Below, one piece after another: positions 1 to 11,150 of a stretch of DNA of 64,000 nucleotides. The stretch lies in assembly GCA_958496175.1 (NCBI GenBank), contig OY292274.1, positions 11,305,689 to 11,369,688 on the forward strand, written 5' to 3'. Source of the stretch: Sisyra terminalis. Taxonomy: Eukaryota > Arthropoda > Insecta > Neuroptera > Sisyridae. The notes under the pieces were generated by a model. That model made no database searches, was not told the origin of the DNA, and saw only the letters and a list, made by a program, of their open reading frames with translations. Position 1 is the first letter of the stretch. Each line of letters opens with the position of its first letter. Made by a program: the position numbers and the translations under genes.

Positions 1-2
1 AT

Positions 3-912
3 ACCACTATAATATGTAGGCGCCTAATTACACCATCCACCAAATTAATAATCTTGAATGTATGCCCTTATCTCCCCCATCACATAGTCACAGCGGCATT
101 GTCCCAAGTTGGATTTGAAGTCATCTCGAACATGCAATTCGTCCGAGTAGGAATGTTGGAAGAGCAATATAAGCACATTTATAGCTTCCGACGAATTGTA
201 TTCGTCAAATCTTACGATCCCAAAATTCAACCAGACTCAATAGTTATTAAATACGATAACGAGGACTATCAAATCTACATAGGAGAGGGCATAAAAAAAT
301 GCTCTAGATGCAACATGCTCCATCAAAGATCAGACAACTGCGACAAACAGACCCCAATCGATACAAATAAGACTGAAGAAAAAGGTGCAACAGAAGAGGA
401 AAACAGGAAAAGACCAAGGAGCTCCAGTACAAGCTCCCAGGAAATAGCTAGATCAGGAGGCGAGGATAGAACCATCGAGGAAAAAAGGACTAGCACCGAA
501 AAAACCAGAGACAACGATCCAATGTCAGGTGGGACGGATAGTGATCGGGAGGATGGATCAACTCAGGATGAGGGTCCGATCCCTGCGAAAACGAAAAAAA
601 AAAACAAAGAAAGTGAAAAAAATCGAAAGTGAAAACGAAAGTAATAACGAGATAACCTGGTCAAACTTGGAAAAAGAATTTGACACAACCGTCCCGAGTA
701 ATAATTTCCCAGTAAGTGTGAAGCAATTGCGAGGCATACTTGATTTGGTTCAGGGAAGACAACAAATCGACGAAATAATTAAAGAACACACAAACGATAT
801 AACCGGACTAATAGAAATGTGTACAGTTCTGTACAATAAAATGAACCGAAGTCAAAAAAACCGATTGACTCGGTTAATAAAAAGACTTCAAGAACTAAAA
901 CCTACCTTATAA
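3..912 (+). pseudogene. LINE ORF1 (gag-like RNA-binding protein), 5' partial, frameshifted
   Basis: The frame is open from the left edge. It encodes a gag-like region ending in the zinc knuckle CSRCNMLHQRSDNC (around base 300-345), followed by a low-complexity Lys/Glu/Ser-rich stretch. At the A-rich run near 590-605 the frame terminates at 632. The adjacent frame continues with a helical, charged C-terminus ending in ELKPTL and TAA at 910-912. The two halves read as one ORF1 split by a homopolymer frameshift, which could also be an assembly error. In this LINE clade ORF1 binds the element RNA. ORF2 starts 10 bases after the ORF1 stop. Confidence 0.75.
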
Positions 913-922
913 AGTACACATA

Positions 923-3900
923 ATGGGTAGGTTTATATTGCAATGGAACTTGAATGGATTCTACAACAAGTATGAGTACCTAAAGCTATTAATAAACGAG
1001 GAAAACCCGCTTTGCATCTGCTTACAAGAGACGAACTTCTTTGGGAACCATTGTGGAAACATAAATGGATTTTTTTATCCTTCCACAAAAACCGAGACCA
1101 AGCGCTAAGAGCCAGTTGAGGAGTAGCCACCTATATCAAACGCAGCGCGTTTCCAGAAGAAATTTCAATCAATACCCATATTGAAGCAGTTGCTGTAAAA
1201 ATCAAGTACCCTTTTACAGCCACAATCTGCAATATATACTTACCGAACAGCCGACCACTAGAACAAAGATCACTAGAAAATTTATTAGAAAAATTGCCAT
1301 CACCAGTTATCCTTCTAGGTGATTTCAACGCCCACCACCACTATTGGGGCTCAAAAAAGTGTGACCCGCGGGGCACGCTTATAGCCAATTGAATAGAAAA
1401 TAGTGACGAAATGATATTACTAAATGACGAACAACCAACACATTTCAATGTCGCAACAGGCACAGGAAGTAATATAGATCTATCTTCGCTGATAAATCGT
1501 TGGCCATCAAAATGGAATGGACAACCTCGAAGGATTTGAATGACAGTGACCATTTTCCTATCTACATTGGAATAGAGAACATGAAGAGCTCAAATGATAA
1601 TGTGCTTAAGATTCCAAGGAGATGGAAATTTGAGCAAGCAAATTGGAGCTTATTCCAACAAAAGATTGACCAAGAAATTCCCACACTTACAGACCTGTCC
1701 CACCTCCAAAGTACCTACAAAGATGATATTGCTCGCCTTACAAACTTAGCCCAACCACAAGATATACATATAAGCGAAATTGTCAAATCCTTCACAGAGG
1801 TAATATTAAATGCAGCCAAAGAAACAATCCCAAGAACTAGAGAAACCCATAGGAAAAAATCTGTACCATGGTGGAACCCATAGTGCCAAAAAGCTATCAA
1901 AGAAGCTAAAGCCGCCTTTAGGAAATTTAGAAGGAATACCACCTTGGAAATGGAAGGTGTACTAAAAATTGAATATAAAAAACGACGAGCAAAGGCAAGG
2001 AGAACCGTTAAAGAAAGCAGAATAAAGTCGTGGGAAAACTATATCTCAACAATTAATTGCCACACAAATACAACAGAGATGTGGAGGAAAATTAAACAAC
2101 TAAGAGGTACAAGATGTAATTTCCAGGAAATAAATCTAATGGACAGCGATGGAAACTACACCAGCGACCCAAAGCAAACAGCAAAAATTTTGGCAGATTC
2201 CTTTTCATACAACTCCAGTTCTGAAAACTATATTCCTAGCTTCCGGCAAACTAAAGAAAGAATCGAAGCAGAAGCAAATACTAACGACATAACTGACAAC
2301 TCAAATCCAATAAACAAAAAAATAACCTTGGACGAATTAACCTTCGCCCTATACAAGGCAGGTAACACAGCGCCTGGACCTGATGGGCTGCCTAATGCAA
2401 TCCTAAAACAATTACCAAACAGTGGGGTAAAATATATTCTCGACCTCTTCAATCACATATGGGAATTTCAAGTGTTTCCAGACGAATGGAGAATAGCCAT
2501 AACAATCCCAATAGCAAAACCCGGGAAGGACCCAAATTCACCTAAGAATTACCGGCCAATATCATTAACAAGCACTCTGTGCAAATTAATGGAAAAAATC
2601 ATATCCAAAAGGCTACAGTGGTTCTTAGAAACACAAAAATATATTTCACCAAATCAGTTTGGATTTAGAAATAACCGGTCAACAATAGACCAGCTAGTGT
2701 GTATAGACACCGAAATTAGTAATGCTTTTAGAAACAAATACCATACTATCATGGTCGCCCTTGACATCGAAAAGGCATACGAGATGATATGGATAAGCAG
2801 AATCCTAAAAACACTAAATGATATAAATATTAAGGGCAACACATTGGCCTTCATTCAAAACTTCCTCAAAGAAAGGAAAATCCAAGTCAAAGTAGGGAAT
2901 TCACTATCTCCACTTACGACTCAAGAAAATGGACTACCTCAAGGATCGGTATTGAGCGTCACATTTTTCTTAATAGCTATCAACGAGGTAATCAGTTGTG
3001 TGGAGAAGCCCAGCAAAGCATTCCTATTTGCCGACGACCTGACCATATTAAGAAAAGGCGCAGATGTGCAAACAACGACAGCACTAATACAAAACGACTT
3101 GGACAAAATATCCTCATGGACGCTGAAATCAGGATTCAAAATATCTAAGGACAAAACTGAAGCTATCATCTTCTCACCCAGGCGACCCAAAAATAACATA
3201 AAACTAATGTTAGAGGGAAAACAAATTAAAATGGTGTCAACAATTAAAATATTAGGAGTGACCTTGGACCAAGGAATGACCTGGAAAAATCATATTATGG
3301 CACTTAGAACCGATTGCTATAAAAGGCTAAACATTCTAAAAACATTAACATCAATAGGATGGGGGGGCGTGAATTTTGATACCTTGAAAATGACATACAA
3401 GGCACTAATTCAACAAAAAATCGAATATGGTGCAATACTATATGATGCATCCTCTAAAAGCCGACTGAAGACCCTAGAAGCGATCCACAATACAGCAATG
3501 AGGATATGTACTGGAGCTTTTAGAACCAGCCCAATCACAAGCATATTGGCTGAAGCAAACGAGCAACCGCTGGTCTTTAGAAGGAAGGAAATAATCCTAA
3601 AATATGCAGCTAGAACTAAGCATGATCCCAACAACCCAGCTAGGGAAAGCTGCAGTAAAGACCAAGCGACTAATATTAATAATGAAAGTGAGCCCCAACA
3701 CCACCAACCATTGAAGACTCGAATAATAAAATACGAAAGGGAAATAGGGTTAGAGGTACCAAAGGGTTACTCACAACTCGACAATCATCGACCACCGTGG
3801 GAATCCTGGATCCCACCGATAGATACTTCCTTAGCCGAATATCCAATCGGAACTACACCTTCTGTACTTTTTGTTAAACTATTTATGGAAATCAGGAACA

Positions 3901-4786
3901 GACACCAAGGATACCAGGAATTCTTCACTGATGGATCGGTACTAAACGGAAAATCGGGATGTGCCATCATAACAAACAACCAAGAAATTTCCCACAGGCT
4001 GAAAGACGGAACCTCAATCTTCAACTGCGAAGCCGTAGCAATAATGAAATGCTTAGAAACAATCGGAAAAAAGCCACAAAAGAAACCGTCAGTCATTTAT
4101 TCGGACTCACTATCAACCCTTAATGCTTTAGAAAATCGGCAAAGTAAAAATAAAATAATAATTAACATACAAAAAAAAAATAGACCACATGCTCAAAAAC
4201 AATTACCAAATAAAGTTGATTTGGATCCCCGGACATCAAGGGATAGATGGCAACGAGCAAGCTGACGAAGCGGCAAAAAGGGCAACCACCGAAGAACTGA
4301 TCGTTGATCACGAGCTGGAATTAGAAGACTGGAAGAGTTTAGTCAGGAGTAAAGTCCAAAAAACCTGGGACAGTAATGTAGAGAAATACACCGCAAAAAT
4401 TAGCTACGGTGAGAGACTCAGCCACCCAAGAGAAATGCCCATCGGTAGCGACCAGGAAGAAGCAGACTACCATAACTAGGTTGCGTATTGGGCACACAAA
4501 CCTGACACATATCCATTACATCAATAAGGAGCAAAAGCCAAAATGCAGTAATTGCGATCAAGATCTGACCGTTAAGCATTTCCTGATCGATTGTGGGGCA
4601 TACGATGGTCAGAGGAAAGTGATTAAAATGCCGACAACAATGAAAGAGTGCCTCAACACCGAAGAAGGAATTAAAAAGACTATAAAATTCTTAAAAAAAA
4701 ATTATTTGATACAATATAAAGTACAAAAACATACCTATAAGCCTAGTCTACTAATAGAATTTATTATAATTATTATCATTTATTAG
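923..4786 (+). pseudogene. LINE ORF2 (endonuclease, reverse transcriptase, RNase H), multiply broken
   Basis: Starts at ATG 923. The endonuclease begins with QWNLNG and QETNF, and later shows LLGDFNAHH and SDHFP. The RT (about 2330-3200) has NYRPISLTS, FGFRNNRST, the palm motif ALDIEKAYE, GLPQGS and the catalytic FADD. RNase H (about 3915-4290) keeps FFTDGS, NCEA, IYSDS and the downstream GNEQADEAA aspartate. The C-terminus carries KCSNCDQDLTVKHFLIDC, the CCHC motif typical of I elements. Breaks are a TAA at 1106, a frame change near 1110, TGA at 1390, a frame change near 1496, TAG at 1881, a frame change in the A-run near 4170, and another near 4430. The long RT frame (1944-4265) is intact, so decay is moderate. 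Confidence 0.85.
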
Positions 4787-4909
4787 AATTGTTAACTATT
4801 ATTTATTAGAACTGAACATGTATTACCAATTGTAACATGCAAATTATTTCAGTCATTAATGACCAAGATGTTAAACAGTGACTTTAAATAAAATAAAATA
4901 AAAATAATT

Positions 4910-5589
4910 TAAAATTGGTAAAGTTATAATATAAATTTTATTTAATTATAATATGCTCGAAGCACAATTGTCTACAATTATCTTACTGCCTTGTAATAAT
5001 ATATTTATTTGAATTAAAGTTTACACCGCAAATACAAACTATTAGTACTGGGATCCTTCATCCTCAACGTTGATCCAACAATCGTAACTCATTGGTTTTA
5101 TGTTTTATGTGCTATATTAATGTTTGTAAGATTTTAATTTACAATCTACCCATAAGCTTCTTCTCAATTCATAAGGTCTTTTTTTAAATACATATATTAA
5201 AGAAAAAAAACGAACGAAAAAACAGTGTTACTTTTTAATTTGTTAAAAACTCCTTAAGCTTAAAAAGCTTAATCGACAATAATTAATTCACATAAATGTT
5301 TTTAAAATGTTTCGTTATTTATCTATGACTTATTTCAATTATTTCTTCACAGCCATATTTGTACTGTTTTATTGATAACAAAGTTTCCAAGAAATATTGT
5401 TTTAAAATTACCAAACTATTATAACAGTTATTTTAAATGAATCCTACTTCGTAAGTATAATATGGTAAAATACTAATAAATTAATCAGATATTCTCTTAG
5501 AATGTCCTAATTAAAAACTAAAATTCCGACGTAAGAAAATATCAACTTAGGCTTAGTGGCATATCAAAAGTAGTGTTGATTCCAATGTT
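4910..5589. other. AT-rich intergenic stretch
   Basis: No coding potential, tRNA-like sequence or repeat end was recognised between the LINE tail and the Helitron relic. Confidence 0.5.
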
Positions 5590-6550
5590 AATCATTTTGG
5601 CATAAATATTTGGTAAAAGCAAAAGGAAACACAATCTTGCTTAAACCCCAACTTAAGCTGAAAAACATTCCGGTTAGTATTTCCTTTTAGTTCGCTGATT
5701 TTCAGGAGGTACTCCCTTACTAATATATTTATTTGTAAATACGTATTTCGAATTTTCAGGTTTTCATTATTTGAGATCCAAAAATTTTTAAGTATTAAAT
5801 ATATTATAAACTTAACTTTACCTTTCCAGATAAACATCTCGAAGTTTAAATTTTTTAGCAGGCCCTTAATTATTGTTTCAAATAATAAACAAAATTTGTC
5901 GCAAGTTAAGCGGTAAAAAGCAATTCGATTTCGCACATTTGGACGTTCCACAAACAAAACTATTGGAAAAAGGCGGAAAGTGTCCAAATAAATTCGATTA
6001 CCTATTTCATTTTTTTTTCCAAAAACAATAAATTGATTTTAAAAAAACTAATATGGAAGATTTTATACTTTAATTGATCATGAAAAATATGTCAAAAAAA
6101 AGCTCCCTTAATGCTTTTTAATAGAATTTATAATTGCTTCAAGTCCCAATGATTCATTCATAAAAAATTAGATTTTGAAAATCTAAAATCAAAAATCGTC
6201 TATTTGGTACTTAAGTACAACATAAACAATGTTCCTAATTTAGTGTAATGACGTTATTTAAATTTTTGTTCTAAAAATGAGAAATATAACAAAAACATAC
6301 ACTTATATTTTATTTCGAAATATAAATGAACGTTGTTTTATGTTGAGGAGTATTGTGTTTCTACTATAACAGCAACTTGATTATGAAAATTAAAATTTCG
6401 ATTTTTGTTTGACTCTACATTTTCACATACAAACTAGCTCACCTCTTTTCATTCTTTTAGAATCGGAATATTCAAAAAAAAATCTTATCACATGCCTACA
6501 TCTTATATGGAATACACCGATTATACGAATTTCATTAGTCAGAGTAGAAA
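5590..6550 (-). mobile_element. Helitron interior relic (reverse orientation)
   Basis: On the minus strand this matches, with many substitutions, the interior of the Helitrons at 41138-44626 and 57124-58721. Shared stretches include the block around 6100-6200 (GCTCCCTTAATG...), the block around 5900-5960, and the end near 6470-6545 matching the segment that starts TCTGATAAGA in the plus-strand copies. Neither terminal TC nor CTAG end was found, so it is a truncated, older copy. The open frame at 5592-5987 (-) has no family motif and is taken as chance. Confidence 0.6.
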
Positions 6551-6591
6551 AGATTTTCTAGTATTGATTTTTACATCGCTGCTAAATAATA

Positions 6592-6597
6592 TTTATT
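6592..6597 (-). terminator. Poly(A) signal AATAAA, secreted gene copy 1
   Basis: AATAAA on the minus strand about 60 bases after the stop codon at 6658-6660. The equivalent hexamer is conserved downstream of copy 4. Confidence 0.5.
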
Positions 6598-6657
6598 AAC
6601 AACATGATTAAATAGTACAAATTTTTGTGTAAAATACTCTCATTGTTGTGAGACCAA

Positions 6658-7313
6658 TTAAAAGGCTCTTCCAAAAAAGGTAACTTCAACATTAATGGGT
6701 TTACTTGTTGCTGATGTAAAGGAAATGGTAATAGTGGTTGCACCATTAACTGGATCAATTACACTTGTCGTGGAAAACGTGGAGATATCAGCTGCAGCAT
6801 TGTTGTCTTTGATCTTGTAGCAGTAAGCACGTTGTTGTCCTATGGCACTGAAAATCATATTTCCATTGGCTGCTCCGTTGCTTACTAAAGGCATCTAAAT
6901 TAAAGTTAAATTAAACATAAACTCATGAAGACAATAGAAAACTAATTTGGAGAAGCAATAATTACATTTAAAGTTATTCTGTCCAAATTCATCAAGAAAG
7001 GTTCCCGGCTAGTGCAGGTATTATCAGGTGTTGCAGTACGAACAATTGGAGTTCTGGTTGTTGGTGGTGGAGTTGTTGTTGGTGGTATTGTTGTCGTTGG
7101 TGGTATTGTTGTTGTCGGTGGAGGTATCGTAGTGGTCGGTGGAGGCATCGTAGTGGTCGGCCTTGGAGTTGTAGTAGTAGGTGGCGGAAAATAACATGCC
7201 AAGCTCAATGATACAAGACAAAAAAGTGGTAAAAGCACAAACGATTCATTGTTGAGTTGGTTTTTTCGATTACTTTTACTAGTCAAAAAGTTTCGAAATT
7301 GATAGACACCCAT
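6658..7313 (-). CDS. Small secreted Thr/Pro-rich protein, copy 1 (two exons; start codon region frameshifted)
   Basis: Exon 1 is 6966-7313 and exon 2 is 6658-6894, separated by a 71-nt GT-AG intron (6895-6965). The protein has a hydrophobic leader ending in LACYFPPP, then a run of about seven PTTT-type units, the TCTSREPF motif, and after the intron the domain with QQRAYCYKI and SVIDPVNGAT. The sister copy at 25734 starts ATGAATTCG; here one base is missing (ATGAATCG at 7249), so the usual start is out of frame. The only in-frame ATG is upstream in the former 5' UTR (7311-7313), giving a 32-residue charged extension before the leader that would weaken a signal peptide. It could be a recent pseudogene or a new start. 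Function unknown; the Thr-rich tract suggests O-glycosylation (inference). Confidence 0.7.
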
Positions 7314-7326
7314 CGAAAATTTTGCC

Positions 7327-7334
7327 TTCTTATA
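7327..7334 (-). promoter_or_regulatory. TATA box of secreted gene copy 1
   Basis: TATAAGAA on the minus strand about 80 bases upstream of the ancestral ATG. The same motif at the same distance is kept in copy 4 and, as TATAAAAA, in copy 3. Confidence 0.55.
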
Positions 7335-7552
7335 CGATATGAATTTTATTACTTCTTGATGTTTATGGTAGCAAATAAAAAAAATATTAAACTAATGTAT
7401 TATCATTTGATTTCTTTTTAATCTTCTAATATAAGTCTAGTTTATTATTCCTTGAATAAAAGTCTACACAAATAAGCGCTAACATTTTACTTACTTCACT
7501 TAACCGCATGTACTTTCGAATAAAATCGACCGATAAAAGAAATGACAACAAT

Positions 7553-8569
7553 CTTCTTCTTAATCAAACATCACTGCCGATGTATGGTTATTAAAAAATG
7601 GCTGTCACGTGGGGAGTTACAGGTTTCCTCAGAACCTGTTGGATGGTCCTTCTCCAGCGATTATGCTCCTTTGCCTGTCGCGTTGCGGACGCGAAACTCG
7701 AATCAACGAGCTTTTCCACCACTTTCGTCCAAGGGGTTGGTGATCACCCTCGTTTGTCTTTTCCCTTCAGGTTGTCCCTTTACCATTAGTTTTTCCAATG
7801 TCTTGTGACACGTGATATGTCCGAAACACCTGAGGATTCGTCCATACGCCAATGAAAAGAGTCTATGGACTGACTTAACTTCGTTATTTTAGTACCTTTT
7901 AATATGTTGCGGTCCTTCCATATTTTGGACAGTTGTGTTACGGCAGATCTAGCGACATCAATGCATCGTCTAATTTTGTGCTCACATGATCCTCATTTAT
8001 GTATCATAGATCCCAAATAAACAAAGCTATCCACAACCAAGAAGGAGCCTATTCTTTCCGACTGATTTTGATGTTCGGTAGCACGGTCAATGATCATTAT
8101 TTTGGTCTTATTGGCATTAATTTTTAGACCAAAATCTTGGCTCACGACTTTAACCCTTCGAATGAGTTCCAACATCTCCTTCTCATTGTTCGCAATTAGG
8201 ATTGTATCGTCTGCGAAGCGAAGGTTGGAGAATAGCTTCCCGCCAATTTTGATTCCACCATTCCACTCATCCAATCTCATTATATCTCATTATAATCTCA
8301 TTATAATTTCACTGTATATCATAAAAAGCAAGGATGAGAGAATACAGCCCTGTCGAACGCCTTTTCAAATATTATATGCATCTATCGGAAAGGGTGTTTT
8401 CGATCTTCACCATTGCTTCTGAGCCTTCATATAGATTTTTAATGATGGAGATCACATGGATTGGTACGCCTATGACAGTTGATGTGTTCCACAGTTTTGG
8501 CCACCAAACATTATCGAAGGCCTTCTCATAATCGATGAAATAGAGATACATGGTAGTTCCACACTCAAA
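7553..8569 (-). pseudogene. RTE/L2-like non-LTR reverse transcriptase fragment
   Basis: On the minus strand two frames read as one RT: YFIDYEKAFDNVWW (about 8520-8560), then after a frame change LRFADDTILIANNEKEM with the catalytic FADD (about 8190-8240) and GLKINANKTKIM. Downstream pieces IWKDRNILKGTKI and AKEHNRWRRTI are also recognisable. This resembles the insect endonuclease-reverse transcriptase elements; the exact clade is uncertain. The 3' end at 7553 carries an AAGAAGAAGA tail. Block B reads straight through this site (around 26605), so this is an insertion after the segmental duplication, or one lost cleanly from block B. The 5' end is truncated. Confidence 0.75.
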
Positions 8570-8906
8570 ACTCACTTAGTTCAAATTTTAGAATTGATAT
8601 ATTCAGTTATTTGTTTTTCTCTTACTCGTATGAGTTTATTTCTTTGTTCTCGGCCTTTGCCAACATAATATGTATCAACATTTGGCTGTTATTATATTGA
8701 TTGATTTAAAAAATTTTAAATGTATTGCAAAATAAAAAATTTATATGAATATTTAATTTGTCGCTAGGAAAGAGAAACGGTAAACCAATTTTCAAATTTC
8801 AAACCTTAAAGAATATTTTTGGTTCTAAACAGCATACTTATTATCTCACTTAGTAAGCATGGTTCTTAATGTCGATTTAAGTAATGTTAGTTTATTTTGC
8901 ACATGC

Positions 8907-9050
8907 ACTGGTTTAGAACCTAAATTGTTGGGAACCAATAAGTTGGGGGTTTTAGTCGGTAGGCGCTTTGTGTGAATCCGACACTACCCGTCTTCCTGGG
9001 TGTCTTTTGAAGATTTCCCCCACCTTATTTTGTCCAAAAAAAAAAAAAAA
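8907..9050 (+). mobile_element. 5'-truncated retroposon with poly(A) and 13-bp target duplication
   Basis: A 144-bp insertion ending in a run of 15-16 A (9036-9051) and flanked by the direct repeat ATTTTGCACATGC at 8894-8906 and 9051-9063. This is the signature of LINE-mediated insertion. The body contains TTTTAGTCGGTAGGCG and a pairing segment AATCCGACACTACCCG, which look like the 3' UTR of a non-LTR element. No coding remains, so the family is not assigned. The site is absent from block B. Confidence 0.7.
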
Positions 9051-9819
9051 ATTTTGCACATGCGCCGTTGCATTTTGTTTATTGTTATTTTATTTATCAT
9101 TCAGGGAACGTAACAAGTTAAACTAATTTTCGTAGTAAGGATTCGTATCTGTATACTGTGCTTAAAAAAATACCTTCCTTAAATAAAATTTGCAATATGT
9201 GACTTCAGACGAATGTAAAAAAGTTTGGTAAGGATTTACACCAGTTAGTGGAAAGATACAATGATGTAATTTCACCAATCTTCTACTTACAATGAAGGTT
9301 TTGTTCCCAATAAAAAAAAAAAACAAAAAAGTACAAAAATCATGGGAATCAATACTTTTGAATTAAATTCCTAATAAAAATTCACGGGCATGAAACGACA
9401 ATGTACATAATATTTTCGTCAAGAGTGGTCTTCGATTTCACTTTTCGGAAGATACTTTTCTAATTATTTAAATAATGTATATTTACAAAAATACCAAACC
9501 ATAATTTATTGAAATCAAAATTTTAGTTTTCATATAAATTTAATGACTATAACGGTTAAAAATGTTAAAACTATGTAAGTTTATAAATTTTGTATGAAGC
9601 ATTGATGGCAGTGAAAAGTTTTTTGAAACTGAAAACTAATAATTCGAAAAGTTGATTATTTTGTAGGATTCCAAACTTTCTGCTATTTTTAAAAATGAAC
9701 CTTCTGTTCTATTTCAAATTGTTTTCAAACAAGAATACAACAAATTAATATCTAATGCTGAAGATTTTTAGACACAAAACTTAAAATGGGAACAAGGACA
9801 GCAAAACTTTACAACGACC

Positions 9820-10205
9820 GCACAAATTAAGGCTTATTCAGACGCTACATTGAGGATAACTGAGACCTTCAATTGCGACTCAAAACAAAGAAAGATATTG
9901 AGAAAGCGCCCGAAAAGCTCAATTAAGTAATGGACATAGCGTGCTGGATGGCAACCCCAAGAGATCAACAAAAAAAAATGGCGATACCCAAAAGAAATTA
10001 CAGATCTAAATGTTGAAAAACGAAGATTCAGGCGAATGTAGTAAGTCCACAGGTGTCCACATAACAAGCACATCCTCAATGTAGTAACAATAAAAATAAA
10101 GGAACTAATCAGATCACATAAAGAGGAAGCATTCTAAAAACCAAGCTTAACATTTGCAAGAAACTCAGATTATTCTCGGTGGAAAGCTACCAGAAGGATT
10201 GAACA
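9820..10205 (+). pseudogene. Jockey-clade LINE ORF2 relic (linker between endonuclease and RT)
   Basis: With stops ignored, the plus strand reads LNVEKRRFRRM, then IKELIRSHKEEAF and SDYSRWKATRR. These are the conserved residues of the region just before the RT in jockey elements. Several stops interrupt it. The partner relic in block B continues into an RT fragment, whereas here the sequence passes directly into noncoding DNA at about 10205. About 1.1 kb was therefore either lost here or gained there. The open frame on the opposite strand (9834-10079) is a shadow of this relic. Confidence 0.65.
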
Positions 10206-10659
10206 AGTTATGATTTTGAAGTAATAATTGTAAAATTTAGTTTTTTATTTCCCTTTTGGAAATGGAAAACAAGTTTCTACAAAATGATAAAAACGAAAAA
10301 GTGTGACGATATTTACTATTTCTGTGAAAGGAATAACGACACATTTAACCCAGGAAGCAATTTCTCTTATCGAAATTAAAATTGGTATTATAAAGGCACA
10401 AAGATATAAAATAATTAAAAAATTAAAAAACATCCTTACAAATATGGAGGCAGAAACTATTTTTTTTATTATAAAATTTATTCGGTTTTTTTTAATAGTT
10501 AAATTAAACTTTTGTCACTCATGTTAAATCCTAAATGAATCCTGAATTATTTAATTTTTTGTCGTTCGAATAAAATTTCATTTGGTAGATAAATAACACT
10601 ACCTAGATGTAAACATAATGGCTCTAAGAATAAATTGGCTTTAATAAGTTAGAACGCAA

Positions 10660-11150
10660 TTCTTTCTTCTTTCTCTTACAGAAAAATGAATTGAGATGTG
10701 TGGGTCTGGCATAAACTTTGAAGCTTCTGGACCACTTTGGATCATTTTGGTGTAGAAATATTAGTAGAAGGCAAAAAGGTTTACCAGGTGAGAAACCGGA
10801 AGAAGTTATAAGGAATATAGTAAAAGCAACCAAAAAATTTCCCATATAAACTGTTAATACCTGTCAAATAGGCAGAGTTAGCACTGACAGCAATAAATAT
10901 TTGACAATTAACAAAAATGTTCTGTCTTGGTTTTCTGACTTTACGATAGAACTGCAATTTACATATTTTACGTAATATTTATTGTAATCTGGAACAATGG
11001 GGGAAATGACAATCATTTGTCACTATTGTAAGGCGTTAAAATACAGCACTGAATCCACTGGGCTATGATGTGCTGGTGGAAAAGTAAGTTGCAACAATTG
11101 GTCCTAGATTCTTTTCGCTCTTTAGTTTATGGAATTGGAAAGAACTCAAA
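10660..11150 (+). repeat. Dispersed repeat also at 17360-17790 and 29300-29790
   Basis: A noncoding segment with landmarks GTAGAAATATTAGTAGAAGG, CTGTTAATACCTGT, GGAGAAATGACAA-type and AAGGCGTTAAA. It recurs once in block B by duplication, and once more, well diverged, at 17360-17790, where it adjoins sequence of Helitron style (AACGGCTG...). It is therefore probably the interior of an old non-autonomous element inherited before the A/B duplication. Confidence 0.5.

Larger units (their letters stand above)
1..4909 (+). mobile_element. I-clade LINE (non-LTR retrotransposon), 5' end beyond window, decayed
   Basis: Two consecutive ORFs in the order of an I-factor-type LINE: a gag-like ORF1 with a zinc knuckle, then ORF2 with APE endonuclease, reverse transcriptase, RNase H and a C-terminal CCHC motif. 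The 3' end is an A-rich run of AAATA units at about 4885-4909, fitting the short simple-repeat tails of the I clade rather than a long poly(A). The RNase H domain separates it from the jockey elements further right. The 5' UTR and start of ORF1 lie outside the window. Several stops and frameshifts mean it cannot encode its own machinery as read. Confidence 0.85.

Noticed and set aside
7012..7194. Val/Gly-rich plus-strand frame
   Set aside because: It is the complement of the PTTT repeat tract of secreted gene copy 1.
9834..10079. Open frame of 81 codons on the minus strand, repeated at 27378-27629
   Set aside because: Its conservation is explained by the segmental duplication, and the plus strand there reads as a jockey LINE relic; the minus frame is a shadow.
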